Below, piece after piece: positions 6,584 through 13,395 of a DNA stretch of 19,046 nt; position 1 is the first letter of the stretch, and each line of letters starts with the position of its first letter. The stretch comes from PNAI01 sp964575715 (lineage in GTDB: Bacteria; Pseudomonadota; Alphaproteobacteria; Rhizobiales; Xanthobacteraceae). The notes beneath the pieces are model-generated. The model worked only from the letters and a program-made list of their open reading frames with translations, searched no databases and was not told where the DNA came from. The translations under genes and the position numbers were made by a program. The stretch covers positions 1 to 19,046 of the forward strand of contig CAZNSG010000106.1 in assembly GCA_964575715.1 (NCBI GenBank). Direction: 5' to 3'.

Positions 6584-7459
6584 TCAGGGCTTCGCCTTGG
6601 CCACCAGCTCGGCGATAAAGCGCGGCTGCGCGAAAGCGGCCTTGTGCACCGCCGGCGACCAATATTTGGTGGAGAATCGGCCCGCCTTGGCATAGCGCGC
6701 GGCGATGGTCTTTTCCGACACCTGGCGCAATTTCTTATTGTCGGTTGCCCAGCCCATCGCCATATGGCCTCCAACATAGGTTGGAATCGCGGCCACGTAG
6801 CATGTGCCGTCGGCGAACAGCCGCCGGAACTTGGCGATCCCTTTGGTCAATTCTTCGGGCTGGAATATTGGCACCCCATTCTGGGTCACCATCACCGCGC
6901 CCTTGGCCATGCAGCGCTTGCAGGCGGCATAGAACTCGTTCGAGAAAAGAATCTTGCCGGGCCCCTGCGGATCGGTCGAATCCACGATGATGACATCGAA
7001 TCGCCGGTCGGTCTTTGCCACATATTTCATGCCGTCGTCGATGATGAGATCGAAGCGCTTATCGGACAGCACCGGCTTGGTGAATTCGGGGAAATGCTCC
7101 TTGGAGAATTCGACCACCGAGGCGTCGATTTCGACTTGTGTCACCCGCTTGACCGATTTGTGCTTGAGCACCTCCTCGGCGATGCCGCAATCGCCCCCGC
7201 CGACGATGAGCACTTCGCGCGCCTTGCCGTGAGATAGAATTGGCACATGCGTCATCATCTCGTGATAGACAAATTCATCGCGCGTCGTGACCTGAGTGGC
7301 GCCATCGAGCATCAAGACCTTGCCGAAGAACCTATTCTGGAACAGCACCAAGTGCTGATGCTCGGTTTGCAGCTCGTAGAGCACCTTATCCACCGCAAAG
7401 GTCATGCGGAAACCTTCGGGATCGAACAGGGTTTCGGCAATCCAGCGTTTTTCTGCCAT
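6584..7459 (-). CDS. speE: Spermidine synthase (polyamine aminopropyltransferase)
   Basis: The 291-residue enzyme moves the aminopropyl group of decarboxylated SAM to putrescine, giving spermidine and methylthioadenosine. The length is normal for bacterial SpeE. The N-terminal beta domain has LDGATQVTTRDEFVYHE (51-67), which shapes the substrate site. The Rossmann domain shows GGGDCG at 87-92 for the nucleotide and QVEID at 108-112. Asp160 and Asp163 in VDSTDPQGPG match the catalytic aspartate and its neighbour. The start ATG 7459 has GAGG just upstream. It is the second gene of a speD-speE pair, 65 nt after the speD stop, with a perfect hairpin in the gap. Putrescine-forming genes are not in this window. 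Confidence 0.95.
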   Translation of the reverse strand: MAEKRWIAETLFDPEGFRMTFAVDKVLYELQTEHQHLVLFQNRFFGKVLMLDGATQVTTRDEFVYHEMMTHVPILSHGKAREVLIVGGGDCGIAEEVLKHKSVKRVTQVEIDASVVEFSKEHFPEFTKPVLSDKRFDLIIDDGMKYVAKTDRRFDVIIVDSTDPQGPGKILFSNEFYAACKRCMAKGAVMVTQNGVPIFQPEELTKGIAKFRRLFADGTCYVAAIPTYVGGHMAMGWATDNKKLRQVSEKTIAARYAKAGRFSTKYWSPAVHKAAFAQPRFIAELVAKAKP

Positions 7460-7476
7460 GGCAACCTCATAGGCAA

Positions 7477-7500
7477 ACGGCCGGGAACAGGCCCGGCCGT
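7477..7500 (-). promoter_or_regulatory. Intercistronic hairpin between speD and speE
   Basis: ACGGCCGGG (7477-7485) and CCCGGCCGT (7492-7500) form a perfect 9-bp stem with a 6-nt loop, between the speD stop and the speE ribosome-binding site. On the transcribed strand it is followed by only TTT, so it is more likely an mRNA-processing or stability element, or a partial attenuator, than a full terminator. Confidence 0.6.
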
Positions 7501-7524
7501 CATATTCGAATCGTCAGAACCGGC

Positions 7525-7998
7525 TCAGAGGCCCTGGCCGCGCAGATGCTCGCCGATCGCGACTCGTTTCGCCTTGAAGGCCTCGCGCAGCACCGGCACG
7601 CAGGCATCCGGATTAGCCTTCCCGCACATGAACACGTCAAGCGCCGCATAGCCCGCATCCGGCCAGGTGTGGATAGAGATGTGGCTCTCAGCCAAGACCG
7701 CCACACCGGACACACCGTTGGGCTGGAAGTGATGCAGATGGATGTGCAGAAGCGTGGCCTTTGCCGCTGCCACGCACCGGCGCAGCGTGGCCTCAATATA
7801 GTCGATGTCGTCGAGACGCTGAGCACCGTACAGATCGACAATGAGATGCGCGCCGGCGCAGCGCACGCCGTTCCTCACGACGAAATGATTGTCACGATCC
7901 TCAACCGGAACTGTCGCGACTAGCACGGGACTTTTCTTTCGGGCGGTACTTGGTGTTCCCAAGCCCTTCCCCGATCGCAAGAGGGCGTTTTGGCTCAT
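7525..7998 (-). CDS. speD: S-adenosylmethionine decarboxylase proenzyme
   Basis: The 157-residue proenzyme makes decarboxylated SAM, the aminopropyl donor used by the speE product. It belongs to the short, self-cleaving bacterial/archaeal class. LAESHISIHTWPD holds the cleavage site Glu104-Ser105, where Ser105 becomes the pyruvoyl group. His110 and Cys125 lie 5 and 20 residues further on, the same spacing as Ser63, His68 and Cys83 in Thermotoga SpeD. An N-terminal extension of about 45 residues before VRCAGAHLIVDLYG is longer than in the minimal enzymes. Its role is unknown, though such leaders are common in rhizobia. ATG 7998 has GGAGG 5 nt upstream, which decides against the longer frame from 8070. 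It is the first gene of the polyamine pair. Confidence 0.94.
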   Translation of the reverse strand: MSQNALLRSGKGLGTPSTARKKSPVLVATVPVEDRDNHFVVRNGVRCAGAHLIVDLYGAQRLDDIDYIEATLRRCVAAAKATLLHIHLHHFQPNGVSGVAVLAESHISIHTWPDAGYAALDVFMCGKANPDACVPVLREAFKAKRVAIGEHLRGQGL

Positions 7999-8104
7999 GC
8001 CATCCTCCAACCAGAGATCCAAGCCCAGTGCCAGCAAGCCGGCACGGACAGCGAAATGCCGCTGGATCAATTCCGCAGACGGACTAACCCAAGCGGCGAG
8101 TCCC

Positions 8105-8150
8105 CAAATAACATAATCGAACCAGCACGCAAGTAGATTCTACATCTTGC
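8105..8150 (-). promoter_or_regulatory. Candidate speD promoter with overlapping inverted repeat
   Basis: On the minus strand TTGCGT (8132-8127) and TATTTG (8110-8105) are 16 nt apart, about 110 nt upstream of speD. Overlapping the -35 is an inverted repeat: GCAAG (8129-8133) and CTTGC (8146-8150), with the palindrome GTAGA-T-TCTAC (8133-8143) inside. This is a plausible repressor site, but both parts are weak matches by eye. Confidence 0.28.
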
Positions 8151-8255
8151 CAGTTAATGTTCCCCTTCGCTGTGTCGCGATAGAGACACGCAGACGACGC
8201 AAACGGAATCTGATTCGGCGCGTCGCCGGCCCAACGCGCGCACCAGCAGACCATC

Positions 8256-8285
8256 TTGACGCCAATTCCCGAAGTGCGCCAAATA
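8256..8285 (+). promoter_or_regulatory. Candidate promoter for the GST-pirin pair
   Basis: TTGACG (8256-8261) and CAAATA (8280-8285) are 18 nt apart, about 100 nt before the GST start, in the divergent region between speD and GST (7999-8386). The rest of that region holds only a minor GTGTC/GACAC hairpin (8172-8189), and I see no RNA gene in it. The -10 is poor. Confidence 0.28.
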
Positions 8286-8386
8286 CGAGCGATGAAACCT
8301 CCGATTGGAGAGGACGCGCGTCTTAGCGGAACACGCCGGAGCTCTGCGGCGAGGAACGGCAGGACGCCAAACTATGAGGACATGAC

Positions 8387-9064
8387 ATGAAGCTCTATAT
8401 GCATCCCGTATCGACGGCCTGCAGACCGGTCCGCTTGTTTATCGCCGAGCACAAGATTCCGGTGGAGGAAGAGCTGGTCGATCTGATGACCGGCGCTCAT
8501 TTCAAGCCGCCCTATTCCACCATCAATCCGAACAGCCTGGTGCCGATGCTGGAAGACGGCGATCTCCGGCTAACCGAAAGCTCGGCGATCCTAAAATATC
8601 TTGCCGACAAGATCAGCTCTCCGGCCTACCCCAAGGACCTCAAGCAGCGCGCGAAGGTCAATGAGCTAATGGATTGGATTAACACGAATTTTTACCGCGA
8701 TTTTGGCTATGGGCTTTGCTACCCGCAGGTTTTCCCCCATCTGAAGCGACGCAGCGAGGAAGCCCAATCCGCCACCATCGAATTCGGCCTGGAGAACTCC
8801 AAACGGTGGCTGAAGGTGCTAAACGACTATTGGCTCGGGCCGAACAAAAAATATCTCTGCGGCGACCAGATTACGATCGCCGACTATTTCGGCGTCTGCC
8901 TGGTATCGATCGGCGAGATCATCAGGGCCGATCTGTCGGCCTATCCGAACGTCAAACGCTGGCTCGATACCATGAAGAAACTGCCATCCTGGCCAAAGGT
9001 GAATGAGGCATTTTACGGCTTGACCGAGGCGGTGAAGCAGCAGCCTTTCGTCACACTGGCCTAA
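8387..9064 (+). CDS. Glutathione S-transferase family protein
   Basis: The 225-residue soluble protein has the two-domain GST layout. The N-terminal thioredoxin-like domain (1-80) has MKLYMHPVSTACRPVR, with Ser9 placed like the catalytic serine of theta-type GSTs. The conserved NPNSLVPMLEDGDLRLTES at about 48-66 holds the cis-proline turn and the glutathione-binding Glu-Ser. The helical domain includes YLCGDQITIADYFG, the N-capping folding motif of the family. It would conjugate or reduce electrophiles with glutathione; the substrate is unknown. ATG 8387 has GAGGA 6 nt upstream. A pirin gene follows after 35 nt in the same direction, with a hairpin between them, which suggests one transcript and a detoxification or stress role. 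Confidence 0.92.
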   Translation: MKLYMHPVSTACRPVRLFIAEHKIPVEEELVDLMTGAHFKPPYSTINPNSLVPMLEDGDLRLTESSAILKYLADKISSPAYPKDLKQRAKVNELMDWINTNFYRDFGYGLCYPQVFPHLKRRSEEAQSATIEFGLENSKRWLKVLNDYWLGPNKKYLCGDQITIADYFGVCLVSIGEIIRADLSAYPNVKRWLDTMKKLPSWPKVNEAFYGLTEAVKQQPFVTLA

Positions 9065-9065
9065 A

Positions 9066-9087
9066 GCCGCCGCTCCATTGCGGCGGC
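9066..9087 (+). promoter_or_regulatory. Intercistronic hairpin between GST and pirin genes
   Basis: GCCGCCGC (9066-9073) and GCGGCGGC (9080-9087) form a perfect 8-bp stem with a 6-nt TCCATT loop. It begins 2 nt after the GST stop and sits just before the GGGAG of the pirin gene. No T-run follows, so it is not a terminator. It may protect the 3' end of the GST message or tune pirin translation. Confidence 0.55.
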
Positions 9088-9099
9088 AGGGAGATCGTC

Positions 9100-10020
9100 A
9101 TGAGTTTCTTCCCTGGCAAGGATCCGGCGCCCGGCAATGCGGTCCAATGCGCTGCAATTGAACAGGTCATCGCCCCGCGCTCGGTCGATCTCGGCGATTT
9201 CAGCGTGCGGCGGGCCCTTCCATCGGCGCAGACGCGCCTGGTCGGACCGTTCATCTTCTTTGACCACTTCGGGCCGGCCGAGTTTCGCTCCGGCAGAGGC
9301 ATCGATGTCCGCCCGCACCCTCATATTGGGCTCGCCACGGTGTCATATTTGTTTGACGGCGAGATCATGCACCGTGACAGCCTCGGCACCGAGGTCCCGA
9401 TTCGCCCGGGCGAGGTTAATTGGATGACTGCCGGCCAGGGCATAGTGCATTCCGAGCGCACGGGCGCCGAACGGCGCGCGACCGGAGGCCGCCTGCACGG
9501 ACTGCAATGCTGGGTGGCGCTGCCGGCGGCAAAGGAGGATATGCTCCCGTGCTTTGCGCATCACGCGACCGAAGAGTTCCCGGTCGTGCGCGACAAAGAC
9601 AAGACCGTGCGCGTGGTCGTAGGCTCCCTTTATGGCGCACGCTCTCCGGTCAGCACCACCTCCGAGACGATTTTCGCCGACGTCGTGCTCAAACGCAGCG
9701 CGAGCCTGCCGCTCGACGCCGACCACGAGGAACGAGCGATTTACGTGGTCGATGGCGAGATCGACATTGCGGGCGACCGATTCGGCCCGGCGCGACTGCT
9801 GGTCTTGCGGCCAGGCGACAAAGTCACGCTAACGGCGCTCACCGACGTGCATATCGTGATCGTGGGTGGCGCACCGATGGACGGTCCGCGCCACATCTGG
9901 TGGAATTTCGTCTCCTCGCGCAAGGAGCGCATCGAGCAGGCCAAGGCTGATTGGCAGGCCGGCCATTTTGGCAAGGTGCCGGGCGACGAGATTGAGTTCA
10001 TTCCATTGCCGGAGCGCTGA
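9100..10020 (+). CDS. Pirin family bicupin protein
   Basis: The 306-residue protein is a pirin. The N-terminal cupin carries the metal site: RPHPHIGLATVSYLFDG with His73 and His75, and GIVHSER with His117 and Glu119. These match the four iron ligands of human pirin and E. coli YhhW. The C-terminal cupin (about 185-270) includes AIYVVDGEIDIAG. Bacterial pirins can show quercetinase activity or act as redox-responsive regulators; which applies here cannot be read. The start ATG 9100 follows GGGAG. It is the second gene of a likely pair with GST and ends 25 nt before the convergent amidohydrolase stop, with no clear terminator between. Confidence 0.93.
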   Translation: MSFFPGKDPAPGNAVQCAAIEQVIAPRSVDLGDFSVRRALPSAQTRLVGPFIFFDHFGPAEFRSGRGIDVRPHPHIGLATVSYLFDGEIMHRDSLGTEVPIRPGEVNWMTAGQGIVHSERTGAERRATGGRLHGLQCWVALPAAKEDMLPCFAHHATEEFPVVRDKDKTVRVVVGSLYGARSPVSTTSETIFADVVLKRSASLPLDADHEERAIYVVDGEIDIAGDRFGPARLLVLRPGDKVTLTALTDVHIVIVGGAPMDGPRHIWWNFVSSRKERIEQAKADWQAGHFGKVPGDEIEFIPLPER

Positions 10021-10045
10021 TAAGCTGCGGCACTTTCGGTCCCGC

Positions 10046-10891
10046 CTATTCCACCTTACCGCCAAACAGCCGCTCGGCATTGCCATGCGCAATGCTCCTG
10101 GCCTGATCGGCGGGCAATTGGGCAAGCCACGCCCGGTAATTTTTCATGATGCTGTCGTAGCTGAACCAGCGCTCATGAATCCAAGTGTCAGAGCCGAGCA
10201 AGAAGCGATTGGAATGACTCGCGAATAGCGCCCGCCATTCGGCGGAAAGCATCCCGCCGCCCTCGGTAATTCCGCTCCGATAAGACAGCTCGCCCCACAG
10301 CGCCGGATATTTGTCGAGCAGTTCACGTACGCGCTCAGGAGCGGTCGAGAACCCGGTGTGTGCCCAGATGATTTTCGCCTTTGGGTTATGGCGGAACAGG
10401 ATCAGCAGCGCCGGCTCGTCGCAATGGGCCAGGATATAGAGGTCGCGCTCGACCGCGAAATCGACGGTCTGCTTGACCAATGGCGCCTCCGCCCCCTGGC
10501 CGTAGATATGGAATTCGCCGACGCCGCGGTAATAGCCGCGCTTGAATTCGCTTTGGATGAGTTCGTAGATCGCGGGATCGGTGGACCAGTTCTGCACGTC
10601 GTCGCGCGTGCGATAAGGCCGGATGAACGGCACGACCCACAGCCCCGGTGCCTTGGCCTCGACCAGCTGGTGAGTGCCCTTATTGGGACGGCTATTGGCT
10701 ATGATCCCCGCCACTCCGTTGCGGCGGAAAACATCCAGCACCTTGTCGAGCGGATAGAACGGATTTGGTTCTTGATTGTAGTGCAGATGGGCATCGAAGA
10801 TTTTCAACTGCTGTTGAGCGCGCGCACCCGAAACCACAAGCAGCGTGGCCAGAACGACCATGCAACGTGCAACGATAGCAAATCTCGACAT
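10046..10891 (-). CDS. Exported amidohydrolase-2-like metal-dependent hydrolase
   Basis: The 281-residue protein is a TIM-barrel hydrolase or decarboxylase of the amidohydrolase-related (COG2159-like) group. It has a signal peptide at about 1-25 ending SGARAQ, so it acts in the periplasm. Metal-site motifs are visible: DAHLH at 33-37 (His35, His37), AHCDE with His156, WAHTG with His178, and GSDTW with Asp235. These match the HxH, His, His, Asp ligand order. The substrate is unknown. The start is ATG 10891 with AGGGAAG upstream, chosen over a frame from 11080 that crosses a dispersed repeat. The gene stands alone and converges on the pirin gene. Confidence 0.85.
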   Translation of the reverse strand: MSRFAIVARCMVVLATLLVVSGARAQQQLKIFDAHLHYNQEPNPFYPLDKVLDVFRRNGVAGIIANSRPNKGTHQLVEAKAPGLWVVPFIRPYRTRDDVQNWSTDPAIYELIQSEFKRGYYRGVGEFHIYGQGAEAPLVKQTVDFAVERDLYILAHCDEPALLILFRHNPKAKIIWAHTGFSTAPERVRELLDKYPALWGELSYRSGITEGGGMLSAEWRALFASHSNRFLLGSDTWIHERWFSYDSIMKNYRAWLAQLPADQARSIAHGNAERLFGGKVE

Positions 10892-10939
10892 GATAGCTTC
10901 CCTGTGTGCCGCTCGGCCGCAGAACCTGGTGATTCTACC

Positions 10940-11148
10940 GCATGATCCCGAAAAGTGGGAACTGGTTTCCCGCCCTCGCCAACCGCCTTCGTCCGAAGGC
11001 GGACTTCGGCGGTCAAGAGCCCGCTCTCGCCTCGGCGGAGCCAGGGCCGGCGGGCGAAGGAAGGTCATGATCATGTGCAATCAAATTGCAGGCGCCTGGC
11101 TCTGATTCCACCAAGACCGACAGGGCTCTAGCCGCATTCGAGCGTTTC
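10940..11148. repeat. Second GCATGATC-type repeat, split by another palindromic element
   Basis: The left arm GCATGATCCCGAAAAGTGGG (10940-10959) and ACTGGTTT match the intact copy at 4644-4692. The match breaks at about 10968. It resumes near 11068 with GATCATG and runs to GGCTCTGATTCC (about 11098-11109) and GGGCTCTAG (11134-11142), as in the intact copy. Roughly 100 nt of other sequence separate the halves. The remaining gap to the next gene (11149-11372) is AT-richer and contains TTGAAT at 11288 but no convincing promoter pair. No gene is seen in 10892-11372. Confidence 0.6.
10969..11067. mobile_element. Small palindromic insert inside the repeat (MITE/REP-like)
   Basis: The insert has CCCGCC near its left end and GGCGGG near its right end as short inverted ends. 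It holds a near-perfect palindrome CCGCCTTCG-tc-CGAAGGCGG (10983-11002), followed by a third related arm ACTTCGGCGGT. It encodes nothing. Its exact ends and any target duplication are unclear by eye. I infer a non-autonomous or REP-type element that landed in an older repeat. Confidence 0.4.
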
Positions 11149-11372
11149 GTTTAGAGCCTTGGCAGGCTCCGGCGCGTCGAGCATATTTGCAGGTTGCGCT
11201 GATTATCATAGCTGCACAACGGTATGACGATATGGCAAACGCCGGAGAGGGAATTGGTTCCCGGCTGTGACTGGCGCTACGCTCACGTTGAATGTGCTAT
11301 TTTTGTATTCGCCTTATCGTTAGGTTAGTGAATAGAGCTTAATTATTGCGATGCGAAAGCAAGGACCATTCA

Positions 11373-13388
11373 ATGCGTAAGGCGCTCGTTGCCGTTGTCT
11401 TCGGCATTGTCCTCATCGCGACCGGAGCCTATTTCGGCGCCGACCTGTGGGCGCAGTTTCGGGCGAAATCCGAAGTCGAGGCGGTCTTTAATTCGCTGCG
11501 CGTAGTCTTTGCGACCGCCACCCATGGCAGGATCGAACTCGACTCCAAGACGCGCACCGTCAAGATCACGGATATTATTCTGCGCTCGAGCGATCGGGCG
11601 ACGACCATAAAGGTCGGGCAGTTGATCGCCACGGGCACAAGCGGGCCCGCCGCTGGCCGCGTCAGCGCGACCCGCATCGAGATCACGAACTGGGAACTCA
11701 CCACCGCAGTCCCGATCGCGGCCGGCCCAGGGATCAACTACAAAGCCCCAAGCATCGTGATTGAAGAATTTTCCGGGCCCGCCTCATTGCCGCTAAAGGT
11801 CAATCCGACATCGATGATCGATGTCATGCGCGCGTCGATGGAATATTTCGCCGCTAGCACGGCAACCGCAATCATAATCCCGAAACTTTCCGCCGCCGTG
11901 ACGCCGCGGCAAACCGATCAGGCGACCGCCGCCATCGGACCAGTCGAATACACCTATTCCGATATAGCGCTTCGCAATATTCGCGATCGTCGCATTGCCA
12001 CGATTTCGATCGAGCGTTCAACCGTCATCAGCGATGCAGCCGCCACCGAACTTGGCAGTTTTGCCGGCGCCATGGCCAATATTTCGCTCTCCGATTTCGA
12101 TATTGGCACCGCTATTGCCGTTCTCGATCCGAGCAAGGCGCAGAACGACGGCTACCTGCCGATGTACCGGCAGGCAAGCATGGGTCCATTCGAGGTTCGC
12201 TTCGCGCAAGGCGCGAGCTTCCAGATGGACAGTGTCACCCTCGACGAATTAGGCATTCAGCCGTCGAAACTGTCCATCATCAACTTTCTCGCGTTGGCTG
12301 ACTCCACGCCGCGATCTGGCATTCCCCCAACACCGGCGCAGTTGCGCCTGATGATGGATCAGGTCGCCTACATGTATGAGGGCATCCGCATCGGCAATTT
12401 CGAGCTGCGCGGAATCAAAATGCGAATGCAGCCGGATGCTGACTTCAAGATGGCCGCAGTGCGCCTCAGCGGGCTTGAGAACGGCCGGCTCACTGAACTT
12501 GCGATGGAAGGCCTCGATGGCCAATCGCCGCTAAAAGACCCGATTCATATCGGCCGCTTCGCGCTCAAAGGCCTGCAAATAGCTGACCTAATTCGCCAGA
12601 CAGCACCAATGGCTGAAACCGGGCGCGCGTTCTCGCCCGATAAACTATTCGGCCTGCTGGCGCTGCTCGAAGGCATCGAAATCGGCGATGTCACCGCAAA
12701 GTATGGTGCCAGCCCGCAGTCGGTGCGCATCGAAACCTTTCGGCTGTCATGGGGCCAATTCGTCGGTCTGATCCCAACGACCGTGCGGCTGAGCGCCAAG
12801 ACCACGGTGCCCACCAATCTTGCCGATTCGGGAGTGGGTGGAATGCTCTCTGACGCCGGCATGGCGACAATGACAACGAGCGTCGACGTCGGAGTGGCTT
12901 GGACCGAAGCCGCCCTGACGATGGCCGTATCGCCAATGTCCATCGAAGTCGAGAACGCATTCACCTTCTCGGCCAACCTTGCGGTCCTCAATGTCCCCCG
13001 CAGCATGTTCTCCACTGACCCTGGCCAAACCATGATGGCGGCGGATCAGCTTGAGGCCGGCCCGCTCCAGCTCTCGTTGCGCGACACCGGCGCGCTCACG
13101 ACCGCGCTTGCGCAATACGCCAAGTCCAAGGGCCTCTCCGTCGATGCCGCGCGCAAGGAAATAGTCGAGAGCGTGAACGAGACCGCCAAATCATCGGCGC
13201 AATCGAATCCGGATGCCGCAATCATTGCGCAGGCGCTCGTCCAGTTCATCGAGACGCCGGGATCGACCTTGACCATTAGCGTGACTCCGAAAGGCCGGGT
13301 GAATCTCAAGCAGGCCTTCGACAAGGCCAACGGCGATCCCGCAGCCACCGCCGCGCTCTTCACCATCGAGGCGAAGACGACTCAGTAG
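11373..13388 (+). CDS. Unrecognised large membrane-anchored envelope protein
   Basis: I do not recognise this 671-residue protein. It has one N-terminal hydrophobic segment (about 4-24, ALVAVVFGIVLIATGAYFGA) that is not followed by a clear cleavage site, so most of the chain is probably periplasmic and anchored. The body lacks cysteine and is rich in short alternating strands, for example RIELDSKTRTVKITDIIL and IRIGNFELRGIKMRM. This recalls AsmA/TamB-like or DUF945-like beta-rich envelope proteins, but the match is one of style only. ATG 11373 has AAGGA 7 nt upstream; an earlier in-frame ATG at 11346 has none. Its stop lies 7 nt from the convergent aspS stop, with no terminator in the gap. 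Low cysteine and normal codon use argue for a real, resident gene. Confidence 0.75.
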   Translation: MRKALVAVVFGIVLIATGAYFGADLWAQFRAKSEVEAVFNSLRVVFATATHGRIELDSKTRTVKITDIILRSSDRATTIKVGQLIATGTSGPAAGRVSATRIEITNWELTTAVPIAAGPGINYKAPSIVIEEFSGPASLPLKVNPTSMIDVMRASMEYFAASTATAIIIPKLSAAVTPRQTDQATAAIGPVEYTYSDIALRNIRDRRIATISIERSTVISDAAATELGSFAGAMANISLSDFDIGTAIAVLDPSKAQNDGYLPMYRQASMGPFEVRFAQGASFQMDSVTLDELGIQPSKLSIINFLALADSTPRSGIPPTPAQLRLMMDQVAYMYEGIRIGNFELRGIKMRMQPDADFKMAAVRLSGLENGRLTELAMEGLDGQSPLKDPIHIGRFALKGLQIADLIRQTAPMAETGRAFSPDKLFGLLALLEGIEIGDVTAKYGASPQSVRIETFRLSWGQFVGLIPTTVRLSAKTTVPTNLADSGVGGMLSDAGMATMTTSVDVGVAWTEAALTMAVSPMSIEVENAFTFSANLAVLNVPRSMFSTDPGQTMMAADQLEAGPLQLSLRDTGALTTALAQYAKSKGLSVDAARKEIVESVNETAKSSAQSNPDAAIIAQALVQFIETPGSTLTISVTPKGRVNLKQAFDKANGDPAATAALFTIEAKTTQ

Positions 13389-13395
13389 CTCCGGA

